A stretch of DNA of 64,000 bases from Pelagibacterium halotolerans B2 (GTDB lineage: Bacteria > Pseudomonadota > Alphaproteobacteria > Rhizobiales > Devosiaceae), in contig NC_016078.1 of NCBI RefSeq assembly GCF_000230555.1, positions 992,001 through 1,056,000 on the forward strand. Direction: 5' to 3'. The notes beneath the pieces are model-generated. The model searched no databases. It saw only the letters and a list, made by a program, of their open reading frames with translations, and was not told the DNA's origin. Positions within the stretch are counted from its first letter, which is position 1. Each line of letters starts with the position of its first letter. Both the position numbers and the translations under genes were made by a program. Of the stretch, positions 17,752-26,711 are shown piece by piece.

Positions 17752-17798
17752 GTCATCCCGGGCGAAGACGCGGGATCCAGTACCCGGCAGCGCTGGCG
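17752..17798. repeat. Dispersed palindromic repeat, single unit
   Basis: Copy of the window-wide repeat: GTCATCCCGGGC, GCGGGATCCAGTA, then CCGGCAGCGCTGGC. The first part is self-complementary around CCCGGG. It lies downstream of the YitT gene and before the convergent DUF4344 gene stop. The same CAGTA-CCGGCAGCG extension is seen in the copies near 45.5 and 49.3 kb. Confidence 0.7.
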
Positions 17799-17885
17799 GC
17801 TCCATCTTCGGCAAATCCACTCTACCCAACGAAACTCACGGTCGACGAGGTACAGGGCCGCCTCCCGCACCAATCTCGATTGGTC

Positions 17886-18743
17886 CTATTCGACCCGTCC
17901 AAGCTTCTCGAGCTTGAGCTTGCGCATCATTTCGAAATGCTCGCGCACCGGCATGATGTCGGACACATAAAGCTCATAGAAAAAATCGACCCATTCATAG
18001 CACAGGATCACTTCGCGGGTTTCGAGATCGTAGAATGCGTTGACCTCGCCGCAGTTCTCCGCAGTGATCTGCACGGGGTTGGGCAGCACGAAATTCTTGG
18101 CCACCCAGTCGGCATATTGCTCGAGCACCTGCGCCTGTTCCAATAGCGCCTGCGCTTCCGGATATTGGCCGCGCGTGTCGCGATACTGAACCGTAACATC
18201 CGACGCTGGAGCCCCCTGGCGCCGATGCGGATCGAGCACCATCGACCAGCCCCGCTCGGCGATCCGGTAATCCTCGGCGCAGCTTTTCTGCCGGTCGATG
18301 GGCAGCGAAATCCGCGTCGCGTATTGGGTATGCCGCTCGTAGTCGCTCCCCACCATCAGGCACGCCATGGCGTAGGAGCGCTGGATATCGAGGCTGTGCG
18401 CGCCGTAAAACGCCGAATTGACGTAGCCGCGCGAGGGCCGGAAGCTCTCCGAATAACGCCAGCCGTCTATGGTATCCTGCAGCCCGATCACGTCCGCTTC
18501 GGTCCCCGTGTCGAGCATGAGCAGCGTGGCCATCATGTCCACGGCATCTTCTTCACGCCCCAGCACCGGCAGGTCGAGCTGGTCGACCAGAAGATGCCCG
18601 ATTTCGTGCAACATCGTGTGGCGGGTGTTGTTGAGCGCAAACTGAATGGCCGCATCGCGCTGCACATTGGTCAGTTGCTGGGCCGCCGCCGGAGTTGCCA
18701 CCGCCAGCACGGCCAGCAGTGCCGCAATCATCCGTTTCGCCAT
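17886..18743 (-). CDS. DUF4344 family secreted zinc metallopeptidase-like protein
   Basis: Secreted protein of 285 residues with a signal peptide (MIAALLAVLAVATPAAAQQ) and a zinc-peptidase HExxH motif in TMLHEIGHLLVDQLDLP. It has the DUF4344 pattern of an acidic segment after the motif (REEDAVDMMATLLML) and scattered cysteines. The substrate is unknown. ATG 18743 is chosen because GAGGA lies six bases upstream; a TTG two codons earlier is not needed. Its stop faces the YitT gene across a dispersed repeat. Confidence 0.85.
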   Translation of the reverse strand: MAKRMIAALLAVLAVATPAAAQQLTNVQRDAAIQFALNNTRHTMLHEIGHLLVDQLDLPVLGREEDAVDMMATLLMLDTGTEADVIGLQDTIDGWRYSESFRPSRGYVNSAFYGAHSLDIQRSYAMACLMVGSDYERHTQYATRISLPIDRQKSCAEDYRIAERGWSMVLDPHRRQGAPASDVTVQYRDTRGQYPEAQALLEQAQVLEQYADWVAKNFVLPNPVQITAENCGEVNAFYDLETREVILCYEWVDFFYELYVSDIMPVREHFEMMRKLKLEKLGRVE

Positions 18744-18836
18744 GCTCAATCCTCGTCCCGCATCGTCTTTCGGCGTATTCTAGCGCGCGCCAATGACCTC
18801 TTCCAGACGGCTTTGCCCTTGGGGTAAAGAAACCTC

Positions 18837-20711
18837 TCAGGCGTCCGCCTGCGCGTCCTCCAGTTCCGCGCTCTTGTCCAGCCACTGGTCCTCGAGCGCC
18901 GCGATCTCGCCCTCGAATTTCGATTTCTCGATCCCCAGCGCAATCGCCTTGTCCGCATCGCCGGTATAGAGCGCCGGATCGTCGAGCTGCCTGTCGATCT
19001 TGGCCAGATCCTTGCGCTTCCACTCCAGTTTCTGCTCGATGGATTTGATTTCCTTGCGCAACGGCGCCAGCTCGGCCCGTTTCGCCGCCGCTTCCTGCCG
19101 CTCGCGCTTGCGGTCCGATGCCGAACCGCCCCCGCCAGCCCCGCTCGCCCCGTTCGAGGTGAGGCTCTTCTGATACCCGTCCAGATCGTCCTCGAACTCG
19201 CGTACGGTGCTATTCTCGGCGATCCACAGCGTGTCGCAGGTCGCTTCGATCAGGTGCCGGTCGTGCGAGATGATCAGCACCGCGCCCTTGTAGTCGTTGA
19301 GCGCATGGACCAGCGCATCGCGGCTGTCGATGTCGAGATGGTTGGTCGGCTCGTCCAGCACCAGCATGCCCGGCCCGCCGAACGTGATGATCCCCATCAA
19401 AAGCCGCGCCCGCTCGCCGCCCGAAAGGTTTTTCGCTTTCGTGTCCATCCGCGTGGTCGAAAGCCCCATCTGCGCCACCCGCGCCCGGCGTTTCGCCTCG
19501 CTTTCGAGCGGCATCAAATCGATCACATGCTCGTATGGGGTCTGTTCGGGCTTGAGATGGTCGAGCTGGTGCTGGGCGAAATAGGCGACTTCGAGCGTCT
19601 TCGCCCGCAACATCTGCCCGCCCATGGGCTTCAGCTCACCCGATAACAGCTTGGCGAACGTCGATTTCCCGTTCCCGTTCGGCCCGATCAGCGCAATCCG
19701 GTCGTCCGGATCGATCCGGTTGGTGATCCGGTTCAAAATGACCGTCTCGCCATACCCCACCGACACATTGTCGAAGGTGATCATCGGCGTGGCGGGCGAC
19801 TTTTTCGGCTGCTGAAAGCTGAACGGCGCCGCATATTCGTCAAACAGCGCTTCGGGCGGCCGCAGCTTGGCGATGGCCCTGACCCGGCTCTGGGCCTGCT
19901 TGGCCTTTGTCGCCTTGGCCTTGAACCGGTCCACGAATTTCTGCATGTGCTCGATCTGGGCGAGCGTTTTCTCCCGCGCCTTGTTCTGCAGCTCCATCTG
20001 CATGCGGCGGGTTTCCTCGAATGTATCGTAAGCGCCCTTGTAAAAGGTCAGCTTGCCGCGCTCGAGATGGATGATCGAATTGACCGCCTTGTTGAGCAGG
20101 TCGCGGTCATGGGAAATCATGAAGACCGTATAGGGGTAACTCGCCAGATATTTCTCCAGCCACAGCGTGCCTTCGAGATCGAGATAGTTGGTCGGCTCGT
20201 CGAGCAGCAAAAGGTCGGGCTGCGAAAACAGCACCCCCGCCAGCGCCACCCGCATCCTCCAGCCACCTGAAAGCTCGCTGCACGGCCCGTTCTGCCGTTC
20301 CAGCGAAAACCCCAGTCCCTTCAGAATCGAACTGGCCCGCGCTTCCGCCGTATGCGCATCGATATCGGCCAGCCGCGTATGAATCTCGGCGATCCGGTGC
20401 GGATCCTCGGCGGTTTCCGCCTCCGCCATCAGCGCCGTGCGCTCGGTGTCGGCCGACAGCACCATATCGAGCACGCTCATTTCGGTGGCCGGCGCTTCCT
20501 GCGCCACCGCCCCGATCCGCGCCCGCTTGCTCAATTCGATCGACCCCTGCTCGGGCGATAAAAACCCCTGGATCAATTGGAACAGCGTCGTCTTGCCCGA
20601 TCCGTTCTTGCCCACGAACCCGGTCTTGGCCCCAGTCGGCAACGTCACCGACGCCCCCTCGAACAGGGGACGTCCGGCAATCTTGTAATGAAGGTTGGTG
20701 ATCGTAAGCAT
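18837..20711 (-). CDS. ABC-F family ATPase
   Basis: Soluble protein of 624 residues with two ABC ATPase domains in tandem and no membrane segments, as in ribosome-associated ABC-F factors. Walker A motifs are GKNGSGKTTL (about residue 37) and GPNGNGKSTF. ABC signatures are SELSGGWRMR and KNLSGGERARL, and both DEPTN(Y/H)LD Walker B motifs are present. A basic inter-domain linker (KAKATKAKQAQSR) is the P-site tRNA motif region. The C-terminal third is a charged coiled coil (KRERQEAAAKRAELAPLRKE). The pattern is closest to the YheS/Uup side of the family; the exact subgroup is uncertain. Confidence 0.92.
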   Translation of the reverse strand: MLTITNLHYKIAGRPLFEGASVTLPTGAKTGFVGKNGSGKTTLFQLIQGFLSPEQGSIELSKRARIGAVAQEAPATEMSVLDMVLSADTERTALMAEAETAEDPHRIAEIHTRLADIDAHTAEARASSILKGLGFSLERQNGPCSELSGGWRMRVALAGVLFSQPDLLLLDEPTNYLDLEGTLWLEKYLASYPYTVFMISHDRDLLNKAVNSIIHLERGKLTFYKGAYDTFEETRRMQMELQNKAREKTLAQIEHMQKFVDRFKAKATKAKQAQSRVRAIAKLRPPEALFDEYAAPFSFQQPKKSPATPMITFDNVSVGYGETVILNRITNRIDPDDRIALIGPNGNGKSTFAKLLSGELKPMGGQMLRAKTLEVAYFAQHQLDHLKPEQTPYEHVIDLMPLESEAKRRARVAQMGLSTTRMDTKAKNLSGGERARLLMGIITFGGPGMLVLDEPTNHLDIDSRDALVHALNDYKGAVLIISHDRHLIEATCDTLWIAENSTVREFEDDLDGYQKSLTSNGASGAGGGGSASDRKRERQEAAAKRAELAPLRKEIKSIEQKLEWKRKDLAKIDRQLDDPALYTGDADKAIALGIEKSKFEGEIAALEDQWLDKSAELEDAQADA

Positions 20712-20819
20712 GATGGCGGCTACCTATGGTGCCACACGGCGAAGCGCAAGCCTTGTCATTGTCGCGCCGTCAGCCCATGTGTGTTACAATGCACTGAACC
20801 AATACTACGGAGCAAGCAC

Positions 20820-21107
20820 ATGGCCGAATCCACCTTCACCTTCCGCATTGATGAAGACCTGAAAAAGCAGTTCGCCGAAATCGCCAAATCCAAGGACCGC
20901 ACCGGCGCACAACTCGTGCGAGACTTCATCCGCGATACCATCGCAAAGGAACAGGAAGCCGCCGAATATGACGCATGGTTCCGCGCCAAGGTCCAGCAAG
21001 GCATCGATGAAGCCGATGCCGGCCTCGGTATCCCTCATGAAGAGGTGGAGGCTCATTTCGCAAAACTTCGCGCCGACCTGCGCAAGAAACAGAAAGCTCG
21101 TGCATGA
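20820..21107 (+). CDS. Ribbon-helix-helix antitoxin (CopG/ParD-like)
   Basis: Small 95-residue antitoxin-like protein. The N-terminal ribbon-helix-helix (STFTFRIDEDLKKQFAEIA, RTGAQLVRDFIRD) would bind the operon promoter, and the charged C-terminus would bind the toxin. GGAG at 20809-20812 places the ATG at 20820; an in-frame extension upstream reads into the ABC-F gene region and is rejected. The stop overlaps the toxin start as ATGA. A TACAAT (20785-20790) could be the -10 element. Confidence 0.87.
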   Translation: MAESTFTFRIDEDLKKQFAEIAKSKDRTGAQLVRDFIRDTIAKEQEAAEYDAWFRAKVQQGIDEADAGLGIPHEEVEAHFAKLRADLRKKQKARA

Positions 21108-21376
21108 AGCTGAAATGGATGCCGGGGGCCATCACTCAGCGCGAGCATATCATTGCGTTCATTGCCGAAGACAATATCGACGCAGCCATAGATCTCGACG
21201 AGACGATCGACACCAAATGCGCTCGTCTCGTCGATTATCCCTTATCTGGCCGGGCAGGGCGGGCGCCTGAAACGCGCGAGCTGATCGTGCATCCCAATTA
21301 TCTCGTCGTCTACCGCGTCGCTGAAGACACATTGGAAGTCGTCGCATTGCTCCACGCCGCCCAACGCTGGCCATAA
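21104..21376 (+). CDS. RelE/ParE family toxin
   Basis: 90-residue toxin of the RelE/ParE superfamily, paired with the antitoxin just upstream through an ATGA overlap. Family features include the helical start (ITQREHIIAFIAEDNIDAAIDL), the segment LVDYPLSGRAGRAPETRELIV, and the closing strand YRVAEDTLEVVALLHAAQRWP. ParE members poison gyrase and RelE members cut mRNA; the sequence alone does not decide, though the terminal pattern is more ParE-like. It is the second toxin-antitoxin pair in the first 22 kb. Confidence 0.88.
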   Translation: MKLKWMPGAITQREHIIAFIAEDNIDAAIDLDETIDTKCARLVDYPLSGRAGRAPETRELIVHPNYLVVYRVAEDTLEVVALLHAAQRWP

Positions 21377-21462
21377 CCGCTCGCCAAGCCGTCTTGCCAC
21401 CGCCATAACCTGACGCTAAAAGGCCCCACTTTCTTTGCATCCTCCCATAAGGACCAGACACA

Positions 21463-21885
21463 ATGGCCATTCAGCGCACCTTTTCGATCATCAAGCCCGA
21501 CGCCACAAAGCGTAACCTCACCGGCAAGATCATCTCCAAATTCGAGGATGCCGGCCTGCGCATCGTCGCTTCCAAGCGCATCCAGATGACCCGGGAACAG
21601 GCTGAAGGCTTTTATGCGGTCCACAAGGAACGCCCCTTCTTCGGCGAACTGGTCGATTTCATGATCTCCGGCCCCGTCGTCGTCCAGGTTCTCGAAGGTG
21701 AAGATGCCATCGCGAAAAACCGCGAAGTCATGGGCGCCACAAACCCTGAAAACGCCGACGCCGGCACCATCCGCAAGGAATTCGCCCTCTCGGTCGGTGA
21801 AAACTCGGTCCACGGTTCGGACGCTCCCGAAACCGCTGCCGAAGAAATCAAGTTCTTCTTCTCCGACGACGAAATCGTTGGGTGA
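21463..21885 (+). CDS. ndk: Nucleoside diphosphate kinase
   Basis: Exchanges the gamma phosphate between nucleoside tri- and diphosphates via a phosphohistidine. The 140-residue length is standard. Key motifs are [13 protein letters not shown] at the N-terminus, [18 protein letters not shown], and the active-site His117 in [12 protein letters not shown]. It is a single gene: 86 bases follow the toxin gene, and a strong terminator follows about 90 bases after the stop. Confidence 0.97.
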   Translation: MAIQRTFSIIKPDATKRNLTGKIISKFEDAGLRIVASKRIQMTREQAEGFYAVHKERPFFGELVDFMISGPVVVQVLEGEDAIAKNREVMGATNPENADAGTIRKEFALSVGENSVHGSDAPETAAEEIKFFFSDDEIVG

Positions 21886-21974
21886 GTGCCGACCTCGCGG
21901 TAACGCGAGGATTTGAGGCGCCAACGCCCCCAGCCTGAGCGAGGGGGCGGGAAAGGCCCGACCCGATTTTCCGC

Positions 21975-22005
21975 ACGCCGCGTTCACAAGGACGCGGCGT
22001 TTTTT
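21975..22005 (+). terminator. Rho-independent terminator after ndk
   Basis: An 8-base perfect stem (ACGCCGCG at 21975-21982 with CGCGGCGT at 21993-22000) and a 10-base loop are followed directly by a run of six T. This is the expected ndk terminator. Confidence 0.85.
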
Positions 22006-22184
22006 GTGCGTTGCATCCTGGTAGCGATAAATAATAAGCTGCACCAACGGTTTGGGTATTTCACGCACCGCAGCAAGCAAGGCCACACGATTGCTGCCGG
22101 GACCAACTGCCCAAACGGAAGTTGCGGCTGCGCGTCCACCCACCCGGTGAGTGCGTCCGGCCTTTTTTGGGGAAGGCGCGGTTC

Positions 22185-23039
22185 ATGGCGACCATGCACA
22201 GCTACGCATTGCGGATGGCGTCGCTCGTCCTCGTATCCGCTTTTGCGTTCGGAGCGATCGCGGCCGTGGCCATCGTCAGGCTTCAGGATGGCGAGGATGA
22301 AGCGGCGGAGACCGAGCCCGGCGTTACCGAAATTGCTGCCGTCGAGCCGGACGCTCCCGCCGATGTGATCGACGAACCCGTCTCCGCACCGGTCCCGCCG
22401 TCGTCCCAAGAGGAAGATCCCCCCGCCGACACGGCCGTGCTCGAGCCCGCCGTGGTCGAAGCCGCACCTGCCGCCGCGCCGCCGGAGGACCTGTTCCGGC
22501 AATCCTTCGTCAGCCTCGCCCCCGAGCCGGAGCCAGAACCTGTCGCCGCCGCTCCCGAGCTGCAGCGCTGGTTGGACCTGCCCGGCATGACGCCCAGCCT
22601 TGACGGTTTGCTGGTGGAGGGACTTGAGGTGGCCCTGGCCGACCCGGGCGAACCGCTTGATGACACCCCGACCACCGCGCAGCCCGTTTCGGAACCGGAA
22701 CCGGAACCGGAACCGGAACCGGAACCGGACGCCACGGCTGTGATTGACGAAAACTGCGACGCCGCAAGCCCCGATTGGGCAATGTTCCTGTTCGACAATA
22801 CGGTGCCGGGCGGTTGGGACCGGGTCCCCAATGTGCGGGTGGTGCCAATGGGCTTTTGCACCGACACGCGCCAGCAACTTGAAAGCCGCATGCAGGCCAG
22901 CGGCCGGCTTGGTTCGCTGCGCGGCGCCGCCGCCGCCGATCAACTGGTTTCTCTTGCCCTCAGCCGTGCCTCGCGTGGTCCCAATGACGTATTCGCGATG
23001 GCGACCGAGGGCAGTGTGCTCAACGTCTATGTCTATTGA
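22185..23039 (+). CDS. Pro/Glu-rich membrane-anchored protein of unknown function
   Basis: 284-residue protein I do not recognise. It has one N-terminal hydrophobic segment (MASLVLVSAFAFGAIAAVAIV) that is either an uncleaved anchor or a signal peptide. A long acidic, Pro/Ala/Glu-rich region follows, with EP dipeptide repeats encoded by a GGAACC hexanucleotide run. The C-terminal domain of about 90 residues is more ordered (PDWAMFLFDNTVPGGWDRVPN, VPMGFCTDTRQQLESRM) and has two cysteines. It ends in VYVY. ATG 22185 is favoured by GGGGAAGG upstream. The extended acidic linker suggests spanning of the periplasm or wall; this is inference. Confidence 0.7.
   Translation: MATMHSYALRMASLVLVSAFAFGAIAAVAIVRLQDGEDEAAETEPGVTEIAAVEPDAPADVIDEPVSAPVPPSSQEEDPPADTAVLEPAVVEAAPAAAPPEDLFRQSFVSLAPEPEPEPVAAAPELQRWLDLPGMTPSLDGLLVEGLEVALADPGEPLDDTPTTAQPVSEPEPEPEPEPEPDATAVIDENCDAASPDWAMFLFDNTVPGGWDRVPNVRVVPMGFCTDTRQQLESRMQASGRLGSLRGAAAADQLVSLALSRASRGPNDVFAMATEGSVLNVYVY
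22691..22726. repeat. In-frame hexanucleotide repeat (GGAACC)x6
   Basis: Six exact tandem copies of GGAACC encode alternating Glu-Pro within the preceding gene. Slippage would change the linker length two residues at a time without shifting the frame. Confidence 0.9.
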
Positions 23040-23047
23040 AGGCCGCT

Positions 23048-23305
23048 CTATCGCGCTTCAAGCGCCTTGACCTGATCGCGCGCCATCCCGTGCCGGTTGA
23101 GCAGTCGATCGACCTCGGAGCGTTCGAGCCCGATATCGCGCAACTGCCAGTCTTCCATTTCGGCAAGTTCGACCATGGCCCTCCGCCGCGCGCCGCGCGC
23201 CCTGCGGTCGGCCCACCAGCCCGAAACCACCAGCTTGAGATAGCGCCACACAGTGGCCCGATACTGCAACCGTTCGACGAATTCGTCCCGTTCATAAAGC
23301 GTCAT
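23048..23305 (-). CDS. DUF1127 domain-containing small protein
   Basis: 85-residue basic protein ending in a DUF1127 motif (ELAEMEDWQLRDIGLERSEVDRLL). Family members in Alphaproteobacteria are small Arg-rich proteins linked to RNA turnover and phosphate or C1 metabolism; the specific role here is unknown. The N-terminus is longer than the 45-50 residue minimal form and includes a basic linker (ADRRARGARRRAMV). The start ATG 23305 begins MTLYERDEF. It diverges from the LysR gene. Confidence 0.85.
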   Translation of the reverse strand: MTLYERDEFVERLQYRATVWRYLKLVVSGWWADRRARGARRRAMVELAEMEDWQLRDIGLERSEVDRLLNRHGMARDQVKALEAR

Positions 23306-23412
23306 CTGTCGTCTCCTTGTTCGATGACGCCCATCATGGATCGACAGGATAAATTGATCTAACGAATGTTTTTTGTTAAAACCATCGAAATTGCTGATGA
23401 AAGGAGATTGCG

Positions 23413-24279
23413 GTGTTTTCGCTCGATCCGGACTTCCTGCGCACATTTCTGGCCATTTCCGAAACCGGCAGCTTCGGCGCGGCCGGAGAGAAAGTGAACA
23501 AGACCCAGTCCACGGTCTCGGCCCAGATGAAACGCCTTGAAGAGATCGTCGGCGTGCCGCTTTTCGAAAGGGAAGGGCGGCGCAACGTCCTGACGCCCGA
23601 TGGGCTCAAGTTGCTCGAATATGCCGCCTCGATGGTGCGTCTCAACGACGAGGCGCTGCGCGCATTCCAGCCCGCCGAAATGAGCGGCAATCTGCGCCTT
23701 GGCGCTATCGATGAATATGCGCAGGCCTTCATGCCCGGCACCTTGCGCACCTTCGGCGCGGCCCATGCCGCCGTGCAGGTGGAAGTTGTCACCGGCTCGA
23801 CGGCGCAATTGCGCGACCTTTTGGCCGAAGGCGAACTCGATGCCGCCATAATTTCCTGCCGCGCCGGCGATAGCGAAATGGAAATGCTGCGCGCCGACCG
23901 GCTGCACTGGATCGGCGGGGAGGGCACATCGGCTCATTTCGAAGATCCGCTGCCCTTCTGCGCATGGTCGGCAGGATGTTCCTGGCGGGAAATGGCCTCC
24001 GCCGCGTTGGCCCGTGATGGCAGGGATTGGCGGCTGGCCGTCGCAACCTCGAACGCCGCCCTTATCGGGCTCACGGTCCGTGACGGACTCGGCGTCGCCG
24101 TCGCTCCCTCATGGTTCGTCAGTCCCGGCCTGCGTATCCTTGAGGAAATGGATGCCCGCTACCCGCTGGGCATCGCAGAGATCGGCATCAAGCGCAGCAC
24201 CCCCGCCGCCAATCCGGTTCTGGACGCCTTTGTTGCGCATGTGAAATCGGAGCTGAGTTCACCCGCTCTTGCTGCCTGA
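23413..24279 (+). CDS. LysR family transcriptional regulator
   Basis: 288-residue LysR-type regulator. The N-terminal winged helix is clear (FLAISETGSFGAAGEKVNKT, QSTVSAQMKRLEEIVGVPLF), followed by the substrate-binding domain. The start is GTG 23413, set by AAGGAG at 23401-23406. It diverges from the DUF1127 gene, a possible target, and its 3' end overlaps the convergent MarR gene by 21 bases. The effector is unknown. Confidence 0.93.
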   Translation: MFSLDPDFLRTFLAISETGSFGAAGEKVNKTQSTVSAQMKRLEEIVGVPLFEREGRRNVLTPDGLKLLEYAASMVRLNDEALRAFQPAEMSGNLRLGAIDEYAQAFMPGTLRTFGAAHAAVQVEVVTGSTAQLRDLLAEGELDAAIISCRAGDSEMEMLRADRLHWIGGEGTSAHFEDPLPFCAWSAGCSWREMASAALARDGRDWRLAVATSNAALIGLTVRDGLGVAVAPSWFVSPGLRILEEMDARYPLGIAEIGIKRSTPAANPVLDAFVAHVKSELSSPALAA

Positions 24280-24882
24280 CGCGACTTCGGCCTTGGCCCG
24301 TTCGATCGAGCGGGCCAGCGTGGCGATCTCGTCGGCGTATTTCTCCTCGGCTTCCTCGCTGCTGTTCATCCAGCTCGAATAGCGCTCGAACAGTTTGACG
24401 AAGGCAAGAATTTCCTCGGCGGGCCAGGCGCTGAAAAATTCGCCGAGCAACAGCCATTTATAGCCGCGCACCGCTTCGATCACCGCTTCACCGGCCGGCG
24501 TCAGCTCCAGTATCGTGCGGCGGGCGTCGCGCTGCGACACGGCGCGGCGCGCGTATCCCGAATTGACCATTTCAGCCACGAGCCGGCTCGCGCGGGATGG
24601 ATCGATGTAAAGACGCTCCGCGACGGTTGAAACCATAGTCTCGTCATCGGCGTTGGGTTCGCTGGACAGCCAGGGAGTGGCGATGGCGAACAACACGTCG
24701 ATCTGGGCGAGGTCGAGATCGAGGCCGAGCGCCCGGGTGGCGCGATGGCCAAGCTCGCGCTTGTGCATCTGCCGGCGCCAGTTCTGCACGACGTTGTCTA
24801 TGCGGATCAACGCGTCGGCAAGGTCGGCGTCCTTGCCGTTTCTGGCCAGCAAATCGCGCAATGCGTCCTGTCGTGTCGGCAT
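24259..24882 (-). CDS. MarR family transcriptional regulator
   Basis: 207-residue winged-helix protein of the MarR type: the DNA-binding core reads AERLYIDPSRASRLVAEMVNSGYARRAVSQRD, with wing RTILELTPAG. The C-terminal helices are longer than the family minimum. It diverges from the MFS exporter gene over a 206-base region containing a 16-base near-perfect palindrome, the common layout for a MarR repressor controlling a drug efflux pump and itself. Confidence 0.93.
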   Translation of the reverse strand: MPTRQDALRDLLARNGKDADLADALIRIDNVVQNWRRQMHKRELGHRATRALGLDLDLAQIDVLFAIATPWLSSEPNADDETMVSTVAERLYIDPSRASRLVAEMVNSGYARRAVSQRDARRTILELTPAGEAVIEAVRGYKWLLLGEFFSAWPAEEILAFVKLFERYSSWMNSSEEAEEKYADEIATLARSIERAKAEVASGSKSG

Positions 24883-24912
24883 GGCAGAGGATCCTTAAAT
24901 ACATGCCATTGG

Positions 24913-24928
24913 CAATTGCATGCTATTG
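24913..24928. promoter_or_regulatory. Candidate MarR operator
   Basis: CAATTGCATGCTATTG is a 16-base dyad with one mismatched pair, centred on ATGCAT-like GCATGC. Around it the motif CATG(C/T)NATTG occurs three times (CATG at 24902, 24919 and 24930). The site lies just upstream of the MarR gene start, between MarR and the divergent MFS gene, as expected for an autoregulated MarR operator. The role is inferred. Confidence 0.5.
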
Positions 24929-25088
24929 ACATGTAATTGTATCGAGCAGATATATCAAGCTCAATAGAGCGCTGTCGGGGTCACTGGCACCATTTTGCCC
25001 GTTCCGCAAGCGCACGAAACAAGACTTGGAGCAAATGCCGCGACCCGAGCGGGGCGCGTTCAAATGCTCTGACTATCCGGAGTTAGAA

Positions 25089-26627
25089 ATGTCGCAACCC
25101 GCACCTTCCGTGCCGCAGACATCCGATCCCAACGTGAGATTGGTCATCGGCGCGGTCGTCGCGACGCTGTTGCTGGCCTCACTGGGCCAGACCATCATCA
25201 CCACGGCGCTGCCCATCATCGTTGCCGATCTCGGCGGCATCGAGCACATCTCGTGGGCCATCACGGCCTATCTGCTTGCCGCAACCGTCGCCGCGCCGGT
25301 GTTCGGCAAGCTGGGCGACATGTATGGCCGCAAGCTCATGCTGCAGTCGGGCATCGGCATCTTCCTTGCCGGCTCGGTGCTGGCCGCGATGTCGCTCGAT
25401 CTCAACATGCTCGTGTTCTGCCGCTTCATTCAGGGGATCGGCGGGGGCGGGCTGATCGTCACCGCCATGGCTGCCATTGGCGACGTGCTGCCGCCGCGCG
25501 AGCGGGGCAAGGCGCAGGGTTTCCTCGGCGCCGCCTTCGGTCTGTCCACAGTGGTCGGTCCGCTGCTCGGCGGTTTGATCGTTGAATCCCTGTCCTGGCG
25601 CTGGCTGTTCTTCGTCAATATCCCGGTCGGCATCGCGGCCTTTGCCGTCATCGCCATGGCGTTTGAAAGCCGCACACGCAGCGAAAAGCGCAAGATCGAC
25701 TATGCCGGCGCGGCGCTTCTCACCACCGCGCTTTCCGCGCTTGTCATCTACACAAGTATCGGCGGCACCATCCTGCCGTGGTTTTCCCCCCAGGCGCTCA
25801 TTCTTCCCGTCGTCGGCGCGGTCGCGCTCATTGGCTTCCTCATTGTCGAACGGCGCGCCGCCGAGCCGATCCTGCCGCTCTATCTGTTCCGCAACAATGC
25901 CTTTCTCGTTTCCAACGCCGTGGGCTTCATTGTCGGCACCGCCATGTTCGGCACCATCACCTACATGCCGTCCTACCTGCTGATCGTGCAGGACTTCGCC
26001 CCCACCCAGGCCGGGCTGGCGCTGTTGCCCATGATGATCGGGTTGATCGGCTCCTCGACCCTTTCGGGCATCTTCATCGCCCGCACCGGGCGCTACAAGC
26101 TGTTGCCCATCCTCTCCACCACCATCCTCGCCGTCGGCGCCATTCTGCTCGGCACGCTCGGCGTCGATACCCCGTTCCCGCTCGTCATGTTCTACATGCT
26201 GCTGGTGGGCGTGGGCATCGGTCCGGTGATGAGCGTCGGCGTCACCGCCATCCAGAACGCAGTGCCCCACACCGTTCTCGGCGTGGCAACGGCCAGCGCC
26301 CAGATGTTCCGCCAGATCGGCGGTTCGCTCGGCGTTGCCGTCCTCGGCGCCATCTTTGCCAATCGCCTGGCCTTTGAAACCGCCGCCATCGGCCACCCCG
26401 AAGGCACCGCGGGCTTCAATGCCGCCGCGCTGGCCGCCATGCCCGCATCCGAGCAACTGGCCATGCTGCAGGCCTATACCTCGGCCCTGCATCCCATCTA
26501 TTGGGTTGCCGCCGCCGCGGCCGCTGTCGCCAGCATCATCGGCTGGTTCCTCGTCGAAATCCCCCTCTCGGACCGCAAGCCGGGCTCGGAAATCGAGGCC
26601 GAAGCAGAACCCCAGGCCGCCGAATAA
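25089..26627 (+). CDS. MDR family MFS transporter (DHA2, 14 TM)
   Basis: Proton-coupled efflux transporter of 512 residues, EmrB/QacA (DHA2) type. Motif A is GKLGDMYGRKLML, motif C-like Gly-rich helix is GAAFGLSTVVGPLLGGLIV, and motif D1 region includes LASLGQTIITTALPIIVADL. Hydrophobic segments are consistent with 14 helices. ATG 25089 is preferred because GGAG lies six bases upstream; a longer frame from 25026 adds an unlikely leader. It is divergent from MarR, which probably represses it. There is no EmrA-like adaptor beside it. Substrates are unknown. Confidence 0.93.
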   Translation: MSQPAPSVPQTSDPNVRLVIGAVVATLLLASLGQTIITTALPIIVADLGGIEHISWAITAYLLAATVAAPVFGKLGDMYGRKLMLQSGIGIFLAGSVLAAMSLDLNMLVFCRFIQGIGGGGLIVTAMAAIGDVLPPRERGKAQGFLGAAFGLSTVVGPLLGGLIVESLSWRWLFFVNIPVGIAAFAVIAMAFESRTRSEKRKIDYAGAALLTTALSALVIYTSIGGTILPWFSPQALILPVVGAVALIGFLIVERRAAEPILPLYLFRNNAFLVSNAVGFIVGTAMFGTITYMPSYLLIVQDFAPTQAGLALLPMMIGLIGSSTLSGIFIARTGRYKLLPILSTTILAVGAILLGTLGVDTPFPLVMFYMLLVGVGIGPVMSVGVTAIQNAVPHTVLGVATASAQMFRQIGGSLGVAVLGAIFANRLAFETAAIGHPEGTAGFNAAALAAMPASEQLAMLQAYTSALHPIYWVAAAAAAVASIIGWFLVEIPLSDRKPGSEIEAEAEPQAAE

Positions 26628-26711
26628 GACTCAGCATCAGGCACTTACGAGACGTTCCCGATTCAATCCCGCAATGGATTGAATCGGAACCTGAGCTTTC
26701 GCTTACCCCCC

